Assembly: GCA_022446985.1 (NCBI GenBank)
Contig: JAKVBD010000007.1
Coordinates: 1 to 64,000 of the forward strand
Reading direction: 5' to 3'
Source of the DNA: Lentisphaerales bacterium
Lineage (GTDB): Bacteria; Verrucomicrobiota; Lentisphaeria; Lentisphaerales; Lentisphaeraceae
DNA length: 64,000 nt
Shown one piece after another: positions 43,582 through 53,823 of the stretch. Below the pieces are notes generated by a model. The model did no database searches and had not been told where the DNA came from. It saw only the letters and a list, made by a program, of their open reading frames with translations. The stretch's first letter is position 1, and each line of letters opens with the position of its first letter. The translations under genes and the position numbers were made by a program.

Positions 43582-43909
43582 TTCAACAAAAACAACTTTA
43601 CTATTAATAACCACCTGGATCTTAGTTGATAAATATTTTTTATTTTGCATTCTTTATTTCTGTACTGTCTGTCATTATCCTACTACAAAGTAAAAGCGCA
43701 TACTTATGATAGACACAAAGAAACCAAACTTTCTTCCATCAACAGATCCGGCACTTTGCAACAGGTGTGTTGGCTTGGGTCAATTTGGATATTTAATAAA
43801 GAACACCGTTGTGAAAGGTGTGAAGGTTGTGGACTTGAACTCAAGAACAAAAAAGAACTATCTGAACCTGAAAGTCGGTAAACTGCCGACTTTCAATCAT
43901 CAAAGGAAA
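43582..43909. other. Gap without a supported gene
   Basis: This 328-base stretch lies between the riboflavin synthase and response regulator genes. Short overlapping frames exist (43645-43881 and 43706 into the next gene), but they have no SD, share bases in two frames and lie across a hairpin. The first 100 bases are AT-rich. No promoter or RNA gene was identified. The hairpin at 43870 probably serves as a transcript end. Confidence 0.5.
43870..43894. terminator. Bidirectional hairpin, probable terminator
   Basis: GAAAGTCGG and CCGACTTTC form 9-bp arms with a 7-base loop. The hairpin lies between the convergent riboflavin synthase and response regulator genes, 15 bases after the regulator's stop. 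T-runs beyond the stem are short, so efficiency is uncertain. Confidence 0.55.
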
Positions 43910-44335
43910 TTACTCAATAAATTGATTAGCAGTATTATCTGCGTCTTTGCGTAATGCGCCTCTCACCAATCCCTGAACTATACTTATAAACTCTTCGCGA
44001 TCGACAATTGGCTTGTAATAGACATCTATATCATCACGCTCAAAATTCTCATTTTTAAACTTCTCTGTTTGCGGAGTCACTGTCCCGGTAATAACCAGAA
44101 TTGACGTACTGGGAGAAGAAGCCAATATAGTAGAAAGAACATTCCATCCATCAACTTTAGGTAAAGTCAGATCTAAAATCACCAATTTAAACTCAAGAAC
44201 ATTAATCATTTCAATCGCCAACTCCCCATCTTCACAAGTGACTGGCGTCAGCCCGGCCTGATCAAGAATATGGCTGATAATTGTTTGAATCGTATAATCA
44301 TCATCTACTACTAAAACTGGATGTGAATGAGCCAT
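43910..44335 (-). CDS. Single-domain response regulator
   Basis: This protein has about 141 residues and is a CheY-like receiver only. Motifs are 'VLVVDDDYTIQTII' (acidic pair), the phospho-accepting Asp in 'LVILDLTLPKVDGWNVL' (about Asp54), Thr in 'ILVITGTVT' and Lys in 'VYYKP'. No output domain is present, so it probably acts by protein contact. The ATG at 44335 has GGGAG in front; the longer reading places that site inside the coding region. No kinase is next to it. Confidence 0.9.
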   Translation of the reverse strand: MAHSHPVLVVDDDYTIQTIISHILDQAGLTPVTCEDGELAIEMINVLEFKLVILDLTLPKVDGWNVLSTILASSPSTSILVITGTVTPQTEKFKNENFERDDIDVYYKPIVDREEFISIVQGLVRGALRKDADNTANQFIE

Positions 44336-44565
44336 AACCGCTCCCATTTATTTACGCTTAAATACTACTATAAATTAAACAGGGGGGTGAAAGGAAGAAA
44401 AATTTTGGGAAAGTTTGAAAAAATAATTTATCTGACATTCTACACTACCATTTTTTCCTCTACAACAACGGAATATTTAAACATGCCTAAAAAGCTTTAA
44501 TCGTCTTTTAATTTCCCCTCGCCTCCACTAACTTAAGTAGCAAAAACGGGATAAAATCTCTTATT

Positions 44566-45633
44566 ATGATGCTGGGCATTTACGTTTTCATATCAGTTGG
44601 TGTTTCTTTTATCTGTTCTATGATGGAGGCTGTATTGCTCTCTATTTCACCCAGTTATATTTTAGCGGCAGAATCTTCAGGCAAGTCCTATGCAAAACAA
44701 TTGCGCAAATATGCTTCCGACAAAGATCTCGCCATATCTGCCATACTAACACTGAATACCTTTGCTCATACTCTTGGTGCTGCTGGCGTTGGTTCAGAAT
44801 CTCTAAAAATATTCAGCAAAATGGGCTTTGCCGACGGCAAAATTGAATTTTACCTTTCCTTAGTTTCTCTGGTTTTAACACTGACAATCTTATACCTCTC
44901 AGAGATTATCCCCAAATCACTTGGGCACCGTTATTGGAAAGCACTCACACCATTTATTCTAAAACTTTTCCCACCACTGATTTTCTTTCTTTACCCTATA
45001 CTTATTGCATCCAAAGCTCTCATAAAGATGTTCAGTAAAGATTCAAAAGATCAAATGAGCCGTGAAGAAGTTGAATCGATGATTGAACTTGGCGTACGGG
45101 CCAATGCCCTCGTGGCCGATGAAGGAAAATTCCTCAAAAACATTCTCATGGGCTCAAGGCTGACAATAGAAGACATCATGACCCCGGCCCGAAAAGTTTT
45201 TATGGTTCCAGCTGATTCAACCCCGGAAAGTATATATCAAAAGGGAATACCAGTTACCCGACTACCGGTATTTGGTAAAAATGTTAACAACATCATCGGT
45301 TACGTTCATAAAGAGGATATCAAGGATCAACTGATTGCCCAAAAAGAAAATAAACAAATTAGTGACTATGACGGCTTAGTTCGTCCTGTTTTTATAGAAA
45401 ATCAACAAACTCCACTGCGTATCATGTTCAATAAATTTATCAAAAACAAAGAACATATCGCCATGGTTTCAGACAAGTATGGAACCATCCTTGGAGTTGT
45501 GACTTTAGAAGATCTTGTTGAAACATTCTTCGGGGTTGAAATCATGGATGAATTTGACCAAATTGAAGACTTACAAGAAGAAGCCCGAAACGAAGTTTTT
45601 GTCGACTCAAGGAAAAATTCAACGCACAGCTGA
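44566..45633 (+). CDS. CNNM/DUF21-CBS membrane protein
   Basis: This 355-residue protein has a CNNM transmembrane domain first (about 1-170), with 'ISVGVSFICSMMEAVLLSISPSYI', 'LTLNTFAHTLGAAGVG' and 'ILYLSEIIPKSLGHRY'. Two CBS domains follow from 'MTPARKVFMVPADSTPESI' (about 195) to 'MVSDKYGTILGVVTLEDLVETFFG'. The EI/V-PK/MTP signatures fit the hemolysin/CorC-like family, which is linked to magnesium or other cation export. The C-terminal CorC-HlyC domain seen in many relatives is absent, so it is a short form. It stands alone. Confidence 0.9.
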   Translation: MMLGIYVFISVGVSFICSMMEAVLLSISPSYILAAESSGKSYAKQLRKYASDKDLAISAILTLNTFAHTLGAAGVGSESLKIFSKMGFADGKIEFYLSLVSLVLTLTILYLSEIIPKSLGHRYWKALTPFILKLFPPLIFFLYPILIASKALIKMFSKDSKDQMSREEVESMIELGVRANALVADEGKFLKNILMGSRLTIEDIMTPARKVFMVPADSTPESIYQKGIPVTRLPVFGKNVNNIIGYVHKEDIKDQLIAQKENKQISDYDGLVRPVFIENQQTPLRIMFNKFIKNKEHIAMVSDKYGTILGVVTLEDLVETFFGVEIMDEFDQIEDLQEEARNEVFVDSRKNSTHS

Positions 45634-45679
45634 TTGCTTATAAAAATTGATCTCATTGGTCTAAGTTTCAGGGAGAAAA

Positions 45680-45756
45680 TGGCGGGAGTGACGGGACTCG
45701 AACCCGCGGCCTCCTGCGTGACAGGCAGGCGCTCTAACCAATTGAGCTACACCCCC
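45680..45756 (-). tRNA. tRNA-Asp (anticodon GTC)
   Basis: A 77-base cloverleaf. The acceptor strands are GGGGGTG and CACTCCC with one G-T pair, the D-arm starts AGCTCAATTGG, the anticodon stem is CCTGC/GCAGG with loop CTGTCAC (anticodon GTC), and the T-arm carries GGTTCGAGTCC. The discriminator is G, and the CCA end is encoded in the genome. It lies between the CNNM gene and the first O-antigen ligase gene, on the minus strand. Confidence 0.97.
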
Positions 45757-45914
45757 GCTTTGGTGTGCCCTAAGTATAGACAGCAGCACACTATTTTCAA
45801 ATGGATTTTTTGAATATTTAATATTTTTCTTAGCATTTTTTACTTCATGCTTATCTTAAGCTGGAAAGTCTACATGAAAGAGCATAGAATGAGGCTGACA
45901 AAATTGGAATCTTG

Positions 45915-48386
45915 ATGAAAGCCGCAAACTCGAAAATAAACCTGCTGGCCAGGTACTACATATTCTTCTCATGTGCTCTTTTGTTCTTGAGCCTGCCTCT
46001 AGCATTATTTATTCCCTTTGGGCAAGGATACAACATCTATGACTTTTCAATCCCCTCAGTACTATTCCTATCTTTCTCCGGTCTAGCCTTGCTTCTTACA
46101 TCGGGTCAATTCTCTAAAAGCCCTATATTTAAACTTTCTGCTGCTTTTATCCTACTCGCAATCATCTCAGGAATTATCAATCTATCTCCAACTTCCTTTT
46201 ATATTCACACCGCAGGTTTTGTGATCATTCCAATTGCTCTGAGCTTTTCGCTAAAACTCCAAAGTGACCGCTTCTCAAGTAATTTCTTACCTCTTGCCAT
46301 ATCTATTCTCTGGTTAATCAACCTTCTCCACGCTTATTTTCCAGAAGGCAGCATCAACACTATGGGCCTAAGTGGTAACAAAAACTGGTTTTCTGCATTG
46401 GTTCTGGCTAGTCTCCCTTTTGCTCTGTATTATCTCCAAAAAATATTCGCAAAGAAAATGGGGAACTTAAAAGCCTGGTGTACTTCTGCAATCATTACTG
46501 TAGGCTTCTCAATTCTCCCTGTGCAAGCTGCAGACAGCCGTGCTTCTTTTGTCGCGATCATACTCTTAGTTATTTACATTCCTTTTCTCAAAAGCTCGAA
46601 AAAAGGCCGTTTAATTATCTGCATAACTACAATCATTGCAGGTCTGGTTTTAGCCTTTACTTTTAAAGAGATACTTGCTTGGGAAAATACTCGAAATGTA
46701 CGTGTCTCTGTTTGGCAAAGTACACTTAACATGATTATGCAAGAACCAATACTTGGTGTGGGGCCCGGCAACTTTGAAGCAGAATTCCCAATTTATGAAA
46801 ATAGAACTCATAAAGAGATGCTTGTCGCAGCTCACACTACGCGGCATCCCCACAATGAACTTCTCTATGTGGCCAGTGAAAGTGGCGTGCCTGGTGGAAT
46901 CATTTGGCTGCTATTAGTGTGCATTGCCTTGTTTAAAAAGCCTTCTACACCTTTGGAGTGGTGTACATCCATCTGTTTATTTATATTGCTAATTCAAGGG
47001 ATGATGGATAAACCTATTTTTCAGTACCCAACGATGCTTCTTTTCTACTTACTGATCGGGCAAATATGGTATAGAGAAAAAAGCCTCAAATGGCAAAATA
47101 TAGCAAATTTCTCCAGGCCTAAACTTCTTCAATTCACAGCCACAGTCATCGCACTGTTTGGACTCATTCTAACCTATCGCGAAACTGCTGCAAGTTTCTA
47201 TAATCGCGCTTCACTTAGAGCGTCTAATAAGGGAAATTATCAACAAGCCTACGACTATACCATGAAGTCTATTGAATTAGCTGATTGGCACATAATGCCT
47301 TATTATAAAGCATTTATTTTTGCTGTTAAAAATCTTCAAGATCCTCAGCTGGCCAAAGTCCCAGATGAATTTCTTTCTATGACTGCACCACATTTTAGAA
47401 ACTATCAATTAGTCAGGGGTGATTATTTAATACAACAGGCTCGACAAAATCCATCACAATCTCAACAGCTACTGTCAGAAGCAAAACAGGCTTTCAACAA
47501 TGCCTGTTCTCATCATAGTAGTGATATACTAAGCTATATCGAAAGGCTTGACTTCAGTATAATGTACCGCCCCATAGAAGAAGTAATCTCTGCCCAAGAA
47601 GAAGTTTTAGGCTTATATCATCGAAAGTTTTTGCGCTATCTCAATTACTCCCGAACAAAAGACCATACAATCTTTACTCAAAATTGGCTCTCACAAAAGA
47701 CTTATGGAGATCGCCTTAAGAAAACCAACTATCTCATGCGCTTCATGAAGTTTTTTGAACTGACTTCAATTGCTCTTCTACAAGATAAAAGAGATTTCAT
47801 TCCTACGTTTAGTGGCCCATTCAATATTGGTGATATGTTTTTTGCTTCAGAAGCTTATGCTATGGCAAAAGAGTTTAACTATTCGTCATCGCCACAAACT
47901 GTCTATAATGAATTGAAGGCAAAAATCAATATTCATGAAGGTAATGATTTTATTTGGCCCAAAGAGTTAGTTAAAAACAAAAAGGGAAGCAGTCTTTCTG
48001 CGCTGTGTTTATACGCTATGCTTAGCAGGTTTCAAGGTCTGGAATCGGCCATCTTTAAACACGATAATAAATGGCATTGTCTACTGTATAATGAAAAAGA
48101 TCTCTGGTTGCTAAATGACGGAAAGGTTCAATCGACTACTGCATTAGACATAAAAAAACACTTTCCATCAATTCAAGCCGAATACTTCGCCTACCCTCAG
48201 GCATATTTTTTGAAAAACGAATTCTTCAGTAAGCTAATGGCAGAGGATCCATCACTCCCTCATTATTCTACTAACCCAGCCTACGCTATTAGACTGTGGC
48301 AAAACCATTTCAAATCCCAAAGTCATTTACTAAAGCCTATGGATGCGCCATTCAAGGAGTTACGAAAGAGGCTACACAATCAATGA
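45915..48386 (+). CDS. O-antigen-ligase-like membrane protein with TPR and degenerate transglutaminase-like end
   Basis: This protein has about 823 residues. About ten membrane helices (20-435) include the Wzy_C signature 'GVGPGNFEAEFPIYENR' and 'HPHNELLYVASESGVPGGIIWLLLV', typical of O-antigen ligases and polymerases. A helical, TPR-like soluble region follows (about 440-650). The last 150 residues ('GSSLSALCLYAMLSRFQGLESAIFKHDNKWHCLLYNEKDLWLLNDG') have the spacing of a transglutaminase-like domain, with Ser in place of the Cys. It probably transfers or links a glycan at the periplasmic side. The ATG at 45915 follows a TTG. The next gene is a paralogue that overlaps its stop as ATGA. Confidence 0.8.
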   Translation: MKAANSKINLLARYYIFFSCALLFLSLPLALFIPFGQGYNIYDFSIPSVLFLSFSGLALLLTSGQFSKSPIFKLSAAFILLAIISGIINLSPTSFYIHTAGFVIIPIALSFSLKLQSDRFSSNFLPLAISILWLINLLHAYFPEGSINTMGLSGNKNWFSALVLASLPFALYYLQKIFAKKMGNLKAWCTSAIITVGFSILPVQAADSRASFVAIILLVIYIPFLKSSKKGRLIICITTIIAGLVLAFTFKEILAWENTRNVRVSVWQSTLNMIMQEPILGVGPGNFEAEFPIYENRTHKEMLVAAHTTRHPHNELLYVASESGVPGGIIWLLLVCIALFKKPSTPLEWCTSICLFILLIQGMMDKPIFQYPTMLLFYLLIGQIWYREKSLKWQNIANFSRPKLLQFTATVIALFGLILTYRETAASFYNRASLRASNKGNYQQAYDYTMKSIELADWHIMPYYKAFIFAVKNLQDPQLAKVPDEFLSMTAPHFRNYQLVRGDYLIQQARQNPSQSQQLLSEAKQAFNNACSHHSSDILSYIERLDFSIMYRPIEEVISAQEEVLGLYHRKFLRYLNYSRTKDHTIFTQNWLSQKTYGDRLKKTNYLMRFMKFFELTSIALLQDKRDFIPTFSGPFNIGDMFFASEAYAMAKEFNYSSSPQTVYNELKAKINIHEGNDFIWPKELVKNKKGSSLSALCLYAMLSRFQGLESAIFKHDNKWHCLLYNEKDLWLLNDGKVQSTTALDIKKHFPSIQAEYFAYPQAYFLKNEFFSKLMAEDPSLPHYSTNPAYAIRLWQNHFKSQSHLLKPMDAPFKELRKRLHNQ

Positions 48387-50809
48387 AAAAAGTCAGTCAA
48401 GAATTCCTCTTTATAGCGACAACTTTAACTTGCGCATTTATATATAACCCATTGGCTCTCATATTCCCTTATGGCTCCAAACTATCGTCGTATGTCTTCT
48501 TTTTTGATGTCCCACATTTATTCATTGTCTCTTCTCTCAGCCTGGTGTATTGCTTTCTTAATATCCAACTTATTGATTTTAAAAATACAGCCGTTCGACT
48601 GTGCCTGGCAGCTGTAGGTATAAGCATACTTAGTAGCACAATTTTTGGCTCTCATTTTCAGGCAACACTTGAAAGCCTCGCCTTATTCTGTGTTCCTTTA
48701 GCCATAAGTCTGGCAGCACAGAAAACTCCACAAATCGAAAAGCTTATTTTGCCGACATTAAGCTTTTTGTGGTTTCTAAGTATGTTTTACTGTGTCATTT
48801 GGCCAGGAAATCAAAAAATTGGGTTCTCAGGAAATCAAAATTGGCTGGCCGCCACTCTTCTATCTTCTGCAATATTTACTACTGCCTGGCTAAGAAAGAT
48901 ACTACCTTCCAAATACTTTAAAATTGTTGTATTTGCATTTATCCCTCTGAATCTGTACATACTCAACCTCTGTCAGGCCCGTGTTTTATATCCAGTGTTT
49001 GGCGCTCTCTTACTTTATAGCTGTTGGTCCTGCTTACCGAGAAAAGCCAACTATGCCATTTGGGTTTTCTGCCTCATCTCTTTTTTTAGTATTTTATTTC
49101 TAAAACAGGATTACGTGCAGAGATCGCTGAATCTGGATATCCGCGGGCCTCTTTACAAAGACAGCATTTCGATGATATTAACTTCCCCGTTTTTTGGTCA
49201 TGGTGCAGGCCATTTCCAACGGGATTTCCCGGAGTTTGCCAGTGATGCCCTAAAACAAAAAATTGTCTATTCCCCCATTGTTGAGCATCCACATAATGAG
49301 TTTTTACACCTGGCTTCAGAAAATGGTTTAATTGTTGCTTTGCTTTGGCTAGGGCTTTTACTTATTACATTCAAAAAGAGCAGCAATACAAATTACCTGT
49401 TTTATCAATTCATTATTATATCTCTATTCATCATGGGAATGGCAGATAAGCCTCTGGTAATCTCGTCCTCTGCAATTCTCTTTCTTATAGCTGTTGGCCT
49501 GAACCTGCAAGTGCCGCTCAAAGTCACACAGTCCCAAAACCATTCTCTCATTAGGATTATTCCAGCAGCTGCAGTTATAGCACTTCTCATATTCCGCTTA
49601 TCGCAGATATTGCCTTCTCAGTATTACAAATGGCAAGGGGAACAAGCGAAAAATGCTTTCCAAAAAACCGGCAAACAAAAGCTGGCACCCATAGTCTTAG
49701 ACCTGTATAAGAAAAGTGCGGCTTCTGACCCTCAGGCGATTTACCCACAATACGTCTATAGCAGCTTACTGACGCGTTTCTCAAATAATTTTCAAGACAT
49801 CGCCGAGAACCTCAAAAAAACAGCCTCTTTAGAACCTTATTTTTCTGATCTTAACTTTCACCTTGGACAATTTTACCAACGCCAATCAAGTTTAGTCCCG
49901 GCCAAGGATCGACAAGACTATCTCAATTTAGCAGAAGAACACTTCAAGATGAATCTGAAAAGCAGCCCTTGGAGCATTAAAAGAAACCGTCAATTGTTCT
50001 TCTTTTACAGTCAATACAGTATGCTTCCGAAGGCACTCTCAAGTCTCGCACAGCTCAGAAAAGTGAGTCGCCAAAAGCTTCAAACTTTGTATACATATCC
50101 AGGAAGAGGTGACCTTAAACAAGAGCTTCAAGAAGCCAGACAGGCAGCAATCAATACACCAATAAATTTTGCCCGATTTACATCTTCACTTAAAGGCGGT
50201 ACTGCGAAGAGTTATCTGTATAACAATATTTCCAACAAATACCCTAATTACCATCAATACACCTCACCGAACTTTTTTGACCACGATTGGCTCTTTTGGC
50301 ATGAAATGATCAAACTAAATGAAGAAGTGAAAGGCATTCAAACTCCACTAGAGCTGGTCAAGGCTGTTGTGACTAAAGAAATCAAAAAAGAACAAGCACT
50401 GCTCGCACCTTATCAGGCTTGGAAAGCTCCAAAGACTTCACCAAAATCTCTGTCTGGATTACTAACTCATATTGCCTATTCTAAAAACTGGCTTGCCTGT
50501 AACTATGAGTCTAAAAATGAACTGCTGACGTTAATTCTTACTGACAAGCATATAACCATTATAGATTGTCAAACAGGTAAATTATCTAAGAAAAAATTAA
50601 CAGATCTAAAAGGCGGTATATTTAGACTGCTTTTTCAGCCTGAAAAATTCATTATTCGCCATCAACTGCTCTCAGACCTTTTAAGCCTCGATGAGGAATT
50701 CCCGCAGTTAGTGAAAGGTCCAACTGAAGCTACTCTACTTTTACGCCAAAAGCTTAAAGGACTACAGCTTTCTCTGGACCTTTCCTACTTTGATTTACTT
50801 CTGCGGTAA
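48383..50809 (+). CDS. O-antigen-ligase-like membrane protein, second paralogue
   Basis: This protein has about 808 residues from the ATG that overlaps the previous stop codon (ATGA). It has the same architecture as its neighbour: about ten helices with 'GHGAGHFQRDFPEFASD' and 'EHPHNEFLHLASENGLIVALLWLGLLLI' (Wzy_C), then a long helical TPR-like region ('AEEHFKMNLKSSPWSIKRNRQLFFFYSQYSMLPKALSSLAQLRKV') and a C-terminal domain like the degenerate end domain of the first copy. A longer in-frame reading from 48296 would lie inside the previous gene and is not used. The stop overlaps the opposite M16 protease gene by 15 bases. Tandem copies suggest duplication and two related glycan steps. Confidence 0.82.
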   Translation: MKKVSQEFLFIATTLTCAFIYNPLALIFPYGSKLSSYVFFFDVPHLFIVSSLSLVYCFLNIQLIDFKNTAVRLCLAAVGISILSSTIFGSHFQATLESLALFCVPLAISLAAQKTPQIEKLILPTLSFLWFLSMFYCVIWPGNQKIGFSGNQNWLAATLLSSAIFTTAWLRKILPSKYFKIVVFAFIPLNLYILNLCQARVLYPVFGALLLYSCWSCLPRKANYAIWVFCLISFFSILFLKQDYVQRSLNLDIRGPLYKDSISMILTSPFFGHGAGHFQRDFPEFASDALKQKIVYSPIVEHPHNEFLHLASENGLIVALLWLGLLLITFKKSSNTNYLFYQFIIISLFIMGMADKPLVISSSAILFLIAVGLNLQVPLKVTQSQNHSLIRIIPAAAVIALLIFRLSQILPSQYYKWQGEQAKNAFQKTGKQKLAPIVLDLYKKSAASDPQAIYPQYVYSSLLTRFSNNFQDIAENLKKTASLEPYFSDLNFHLGQFYQRQSSLVPAKDRQDYLNLAEEHFKMNLKSSPWSIKRNRQLFFFYSQYSMLPKALSSLAQLRKVSRQKLQTLYTYPGRGDLKQELQEARQAAINTPINFARFTSSLKGGTAKSYLYNNISNKYPNYHQYTSPNFFDHDWLFWHEMIKLNEEVKGIQTPLELVKAVVTKEIKKEQALLAPYQAWKAPKTSPKSLSGLLTHIAYSKNWLACNYESKNELLTLILTDKHITIIDCQTGKLSKKKLTDLKGGIFRLLFQPEKFIIRHQLLSDLLSLDEEFPQLVKGPTEATLLLRQKLKGLQLSLDLSYFDLLLR

Positions 50810-53590
50810 AACAACGACGGTTATGTTATTTGACACAGTGAAGTACTCCTCAACAACCTTACGGATATCATCGCGCTCATAGCTCATATAGATTTTTTCA
50901 ATCTCGGCGACATCATCCAACTTGTTTCCGCGCAGCTCTAAATCACTCAATAAACCCGACCAGTAACCAGGCTTTTCGATCATCGACTTAATCGTCGTTG
51001 CAAACTGTTTCTTCGCCGTCTTAACCTCCTCCTCAGAAGGTCCCTTTTTCGCAAAATCCTGCATAATCTGTTTACACAAAACTGCCGCTCTACGGGCTTT
51101 ATCTTTATCCGCAGTAAAATAAGCGAAAACAAGACTCTTATTTTTGTAAGCTGCTTCACTCTGTGAACGACAAAAAGCAGAATAAGTCAGTTGATTATTC
51201 TCTCTAATCTCTTCATGTAGACGACTGCTTAATATTTTTGCCGCTAAACTCATGATGCGACGCTTCTTTTTATCTGCATATTCCGGCCCTCTGTAGGCAA
51301 CCATAACTAAAGATTTTGGTGTCTGAGTATCAACTTTAATTTCTTTATCAATGCCTTTCTTTTGCACAGCTATATTTCGCAATTTTTCTATGTGGCTATA
51401 AGACTTTCTAGTAGGTAAACTACCGAGATATTTTTGCATCAGCGAAATGGCCTTCTCGGCTTCAATATCCCCCACAATCGAGGCTTCAATAGGCGCTTCT
51501 GTCAAGATTCGATCCAGCCACTTTTGGGACTCAGGCAAACTCAACTTCGCCAACTGCTCTTCAGAGAGCATACCAAAACGAACATCACCATTAGTAACTA
51601 AACGGCCCATAGCATCCATTAGCTGCATATCAACGCTGCTTTTCATCTGCTCCAAGGCCTGCTTTATCTGCTGAGTCGTATTATTAAAAATAGGCTCTTC
51701 AATTTTAGCTTCATTAATCAAAAGATAAGCTAAACGAAAACCATCCTCCAAATCCTTATTTGAACCGGAAATCACCAAGCTTATCAGATCCTGTCCATTA
51801 CCGCCACTGACACTGACATTTTTACCTACCATCATATTGCGAATATCCACTGAAGAAAAAGATTTTGTAGACGGCTGGTGAAGCGGTAAAACTGCGACAT
51901 CTGTTATTCCGCGATTCTCTGCAGTTTCTTCAATCTTACCACCAAGAAATTTGATTTGAACCGTGACGCTGTCTTTATTAAAATTCATACTTTTCTGGTG
52001 AAAGCAAACGCCATTTTCTAATTTTACAGTCGACACTCCAGTTGCCTCATGAAGAGTTCTTTCAACAATTTTGCCGCCTCCAGGATCTTTATCTAAGAGG
52101 CTCTTAGCGCGCTTATTTATTTCATATGGAATTACTTTTTCCTTCTCGGTTCTGAAAGCAACTTCCAAGAGACGCTCAACTGTCGGTATCTCAAGTTCTT
52201 TCTTCTCAGGCATCTCCAGTAAAATTAAGCGATTTTCATTGGAAAAAGTTTTTGCAAAAGACTCGTTCACTTCGATAACCGTAATTCCCGGTATAATCTT
52301 CTCTAAAAGACTTCGGGACTGCTCGGCAGACATCGGCATATTTCCTTCTGATATAGTGCTGTTTAATTCGCGAATAATGCTGTCACTGCGGCGGGTGGGT
52401 TCTGTTGTTACAGCTCTTTCTGCAGAAGATAAAAAGACCTTCATAGCATCGTCTATCTCTTGTTGATGAAAACCAAACTCTCGAGCTCTTTTGACCTCTA
52501 AAATCAACTGTTCTAGCATCGACTTCCAATCTTCCGGCTCACCATCCGCTGAAGCATTTATATAAGTACACACGTTTAAAAAAGCCGATGAAGATGCCGA
52601 CGCTGACTGGTAACTTGCCTTGCCAGATTTTAAAATGTCTCCCAAACGCTTATTAATGATCCACTGACCAATATTCGAGATAACTTCACGACGATAATCG
52701 CCATTGTTCTTCATAGGTTTCAAAGATCTAATACTGGTAAGACCAACGCTTGCCTGAGTCAATTCTTTATCGGTCACCACAAAAGCATTTTCTTTTGTGT
52801 AAGGTTTTATGCCAGAAAGCAAATGAGCTGGAGGGTTCTCTTTCTTAGGCCATTTATTAAAATGTTTGTAAATTACCTTTTCTAAATTTTTCGGATCGAT
52901 GTCACCAACTATCATCAAAACTGCATTTTGCGGATGATACCACTTTTCGTAAAACTCTACAAACCTCTCTCTTGAAGCTTGTTTAATCACTTCCATTTTG
53001 CCAATAGGAAGCCTCTTCGCTGCTCTGGAGCCGGGCAAAAGAACCGGCAACATCTTGTTCAAAATACGCTGACGCACACTTGTTCGAGCTCTATCCTCTT
53101 CCTCGATCACACCTCGTTCTTTTTCAATTTCTTTGGTATCCAGATCCAGACGATAAGCAAAATCTGATAAACATAAAAGCCCTTTATCAAGTGTCTCTTT
53201 CTTCACATTTGGTAAGGAAAGAATGTAAGTCGTCTGATCGAAACCAGTAAAAGCATTTTGGTGCATACCAAAAGTCAAACCAAGCGATTCAAAGTATTTT
53301 ACCAACGTTCCAGCCGGAAAGTTCTCACTGCCATTAAAAGCCATATGCTCAAGAAAATGGGCGATCCCTTGCTGATTATCTTCTTCATCAATCGAGCCAC
53401 TGCCAATGTGAAGATACATTTCCACCCTCTCTGGAGGAGTCGCATTCTTACAAATGATATACCGTAGACCATTCAGTAAAGTTCCTTGTTGAAACCTGGG
53501 GTCAACCGGTAAGGCTTTTCTTTCAAACTGCCCGTAAAGTGGAAAGTACAAAAACAGGAGCCCCAGTATCAATGATCGTAAGTAAGTCAT
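50795..53590 (-). CDS. M16-family zinc metalloprotease
   Basis: This 931-residue protein has a signal peptide (about 1-21) and two M16 (insulinase) halves. The zinc site HFLEH (about 80-84) with the downstream 'ERGVIEEEDRAR' (about 158, Glu ligand) is in the first half. The second half has the pattern 'GISSVKLENGVCFHQKSMNFNKDSVTVQIKFLGG' without the zinc motif. It has the length of periplasmic pitrilysin-like enzymes. It probably degrades peptides or signal fragments in the periplasm or outer membrane. AAGGA lies before the ATG. Confidence 0.93.
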   Translation of the reverse strand: MTYLRSLILGLLFLYFPLYGQFERKALPVDPRFQQGTLLNGLRYIICKNATPPERVEMYLHIGSGSIDEEDNQQGIAHFLEHMAFNGSENFPAGTLVKYFESLGLTFGMHQNAFTGFDQTTYILSLPNVKKETLDKGLLCLSDFAYRLDLDTKEIEKERGVIEEEDRARTSVRQRILNKMLPVLLPGSRAAKRLPIGKMEVIKQASRERFVEFYEKWYHPQNAVLMIVGDIDPKNLEKVIYKHFNKWPKKENPPAHLLSGIKPYTKENAFVVTDKELTQASVGLTSIRSLKPMKNNGDYRREVISNIGQWIINKRLGDILKSGKASYQSASASSSAFLNVCTYINASADGEPEDWKSMLEQLILEVKRAREFGFHQQEIDDAMKVFLSSAERAVTTEPTRRSDSIIRELNSTISEGNMPMSAEQSRSLLEKIIPGITVIEVNESFAKTFSNENRLILLEMPEKKELEIPTVERLLEVAFRTEKEKVIPYEINKRAKSLLDKDPGGGKIVERTLHEATGVSTVKLENGVCFHQKSMNFNKDSVTVQIKFLGGKIEETAENRGITDVAVLPLHQPSTKSFSSVDIRNMMVGKNVSVSGGNGQDLISLVISGSNKDLEDGFRLAYLLINEAKIEEPIFNNTTQQIKQALEQMKSSVDMQLMDAMGRLVTNGDVRFGMLSEEQLAKLSLPESQKWLDRILTEAPIEASIVGDIEAEKAISLMQKYLGSLPTRKSYSHIEKLRNIAVQKKGIDKEIKVDTQTPKSLVMVAYRGPEYADKKKRRIMSLAAKILSSRLHEEIRENNQLTYSAFCRSQSEAAYKNKSLVFAYFTADKDKARRAAVLCKQIMQDFAKKGPSEEEVKTAKKQFATTIKSMIEKPGYWSGLLSDLELRGNKLDDVAEIEKIYMSYERDDIRKVVEEYFTVSNNITVVVLPQK

Positions 53591-53823
53591 CTCAATCCTT
53601 TTTCACTTAAAATTTTGCTATGAGATCCATTATAAACGACTTTGTTTCAGAAAAAAGAGCATGACCTTTCATAGAATTGAAATTCTCTGCGTTAATTGGC
53701 CGTTTCGTCTTCAATAGTCTACAAAGCTCATTGCCCGATTCAGTATGAATGATAAGCTTCAATGCTCTGGCAGGTATAAATCAAATAACCGAATTCTTAG
53801 TCAAAGCTTAATAATAAAATTTT

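Noticed and set aside
43645-43954. Two overlapping small frames, one with CxxC pairs
   Set aside because: No ribosome site. They overlap each other and a terminator-like hairpin, and one runs into the response regulator.
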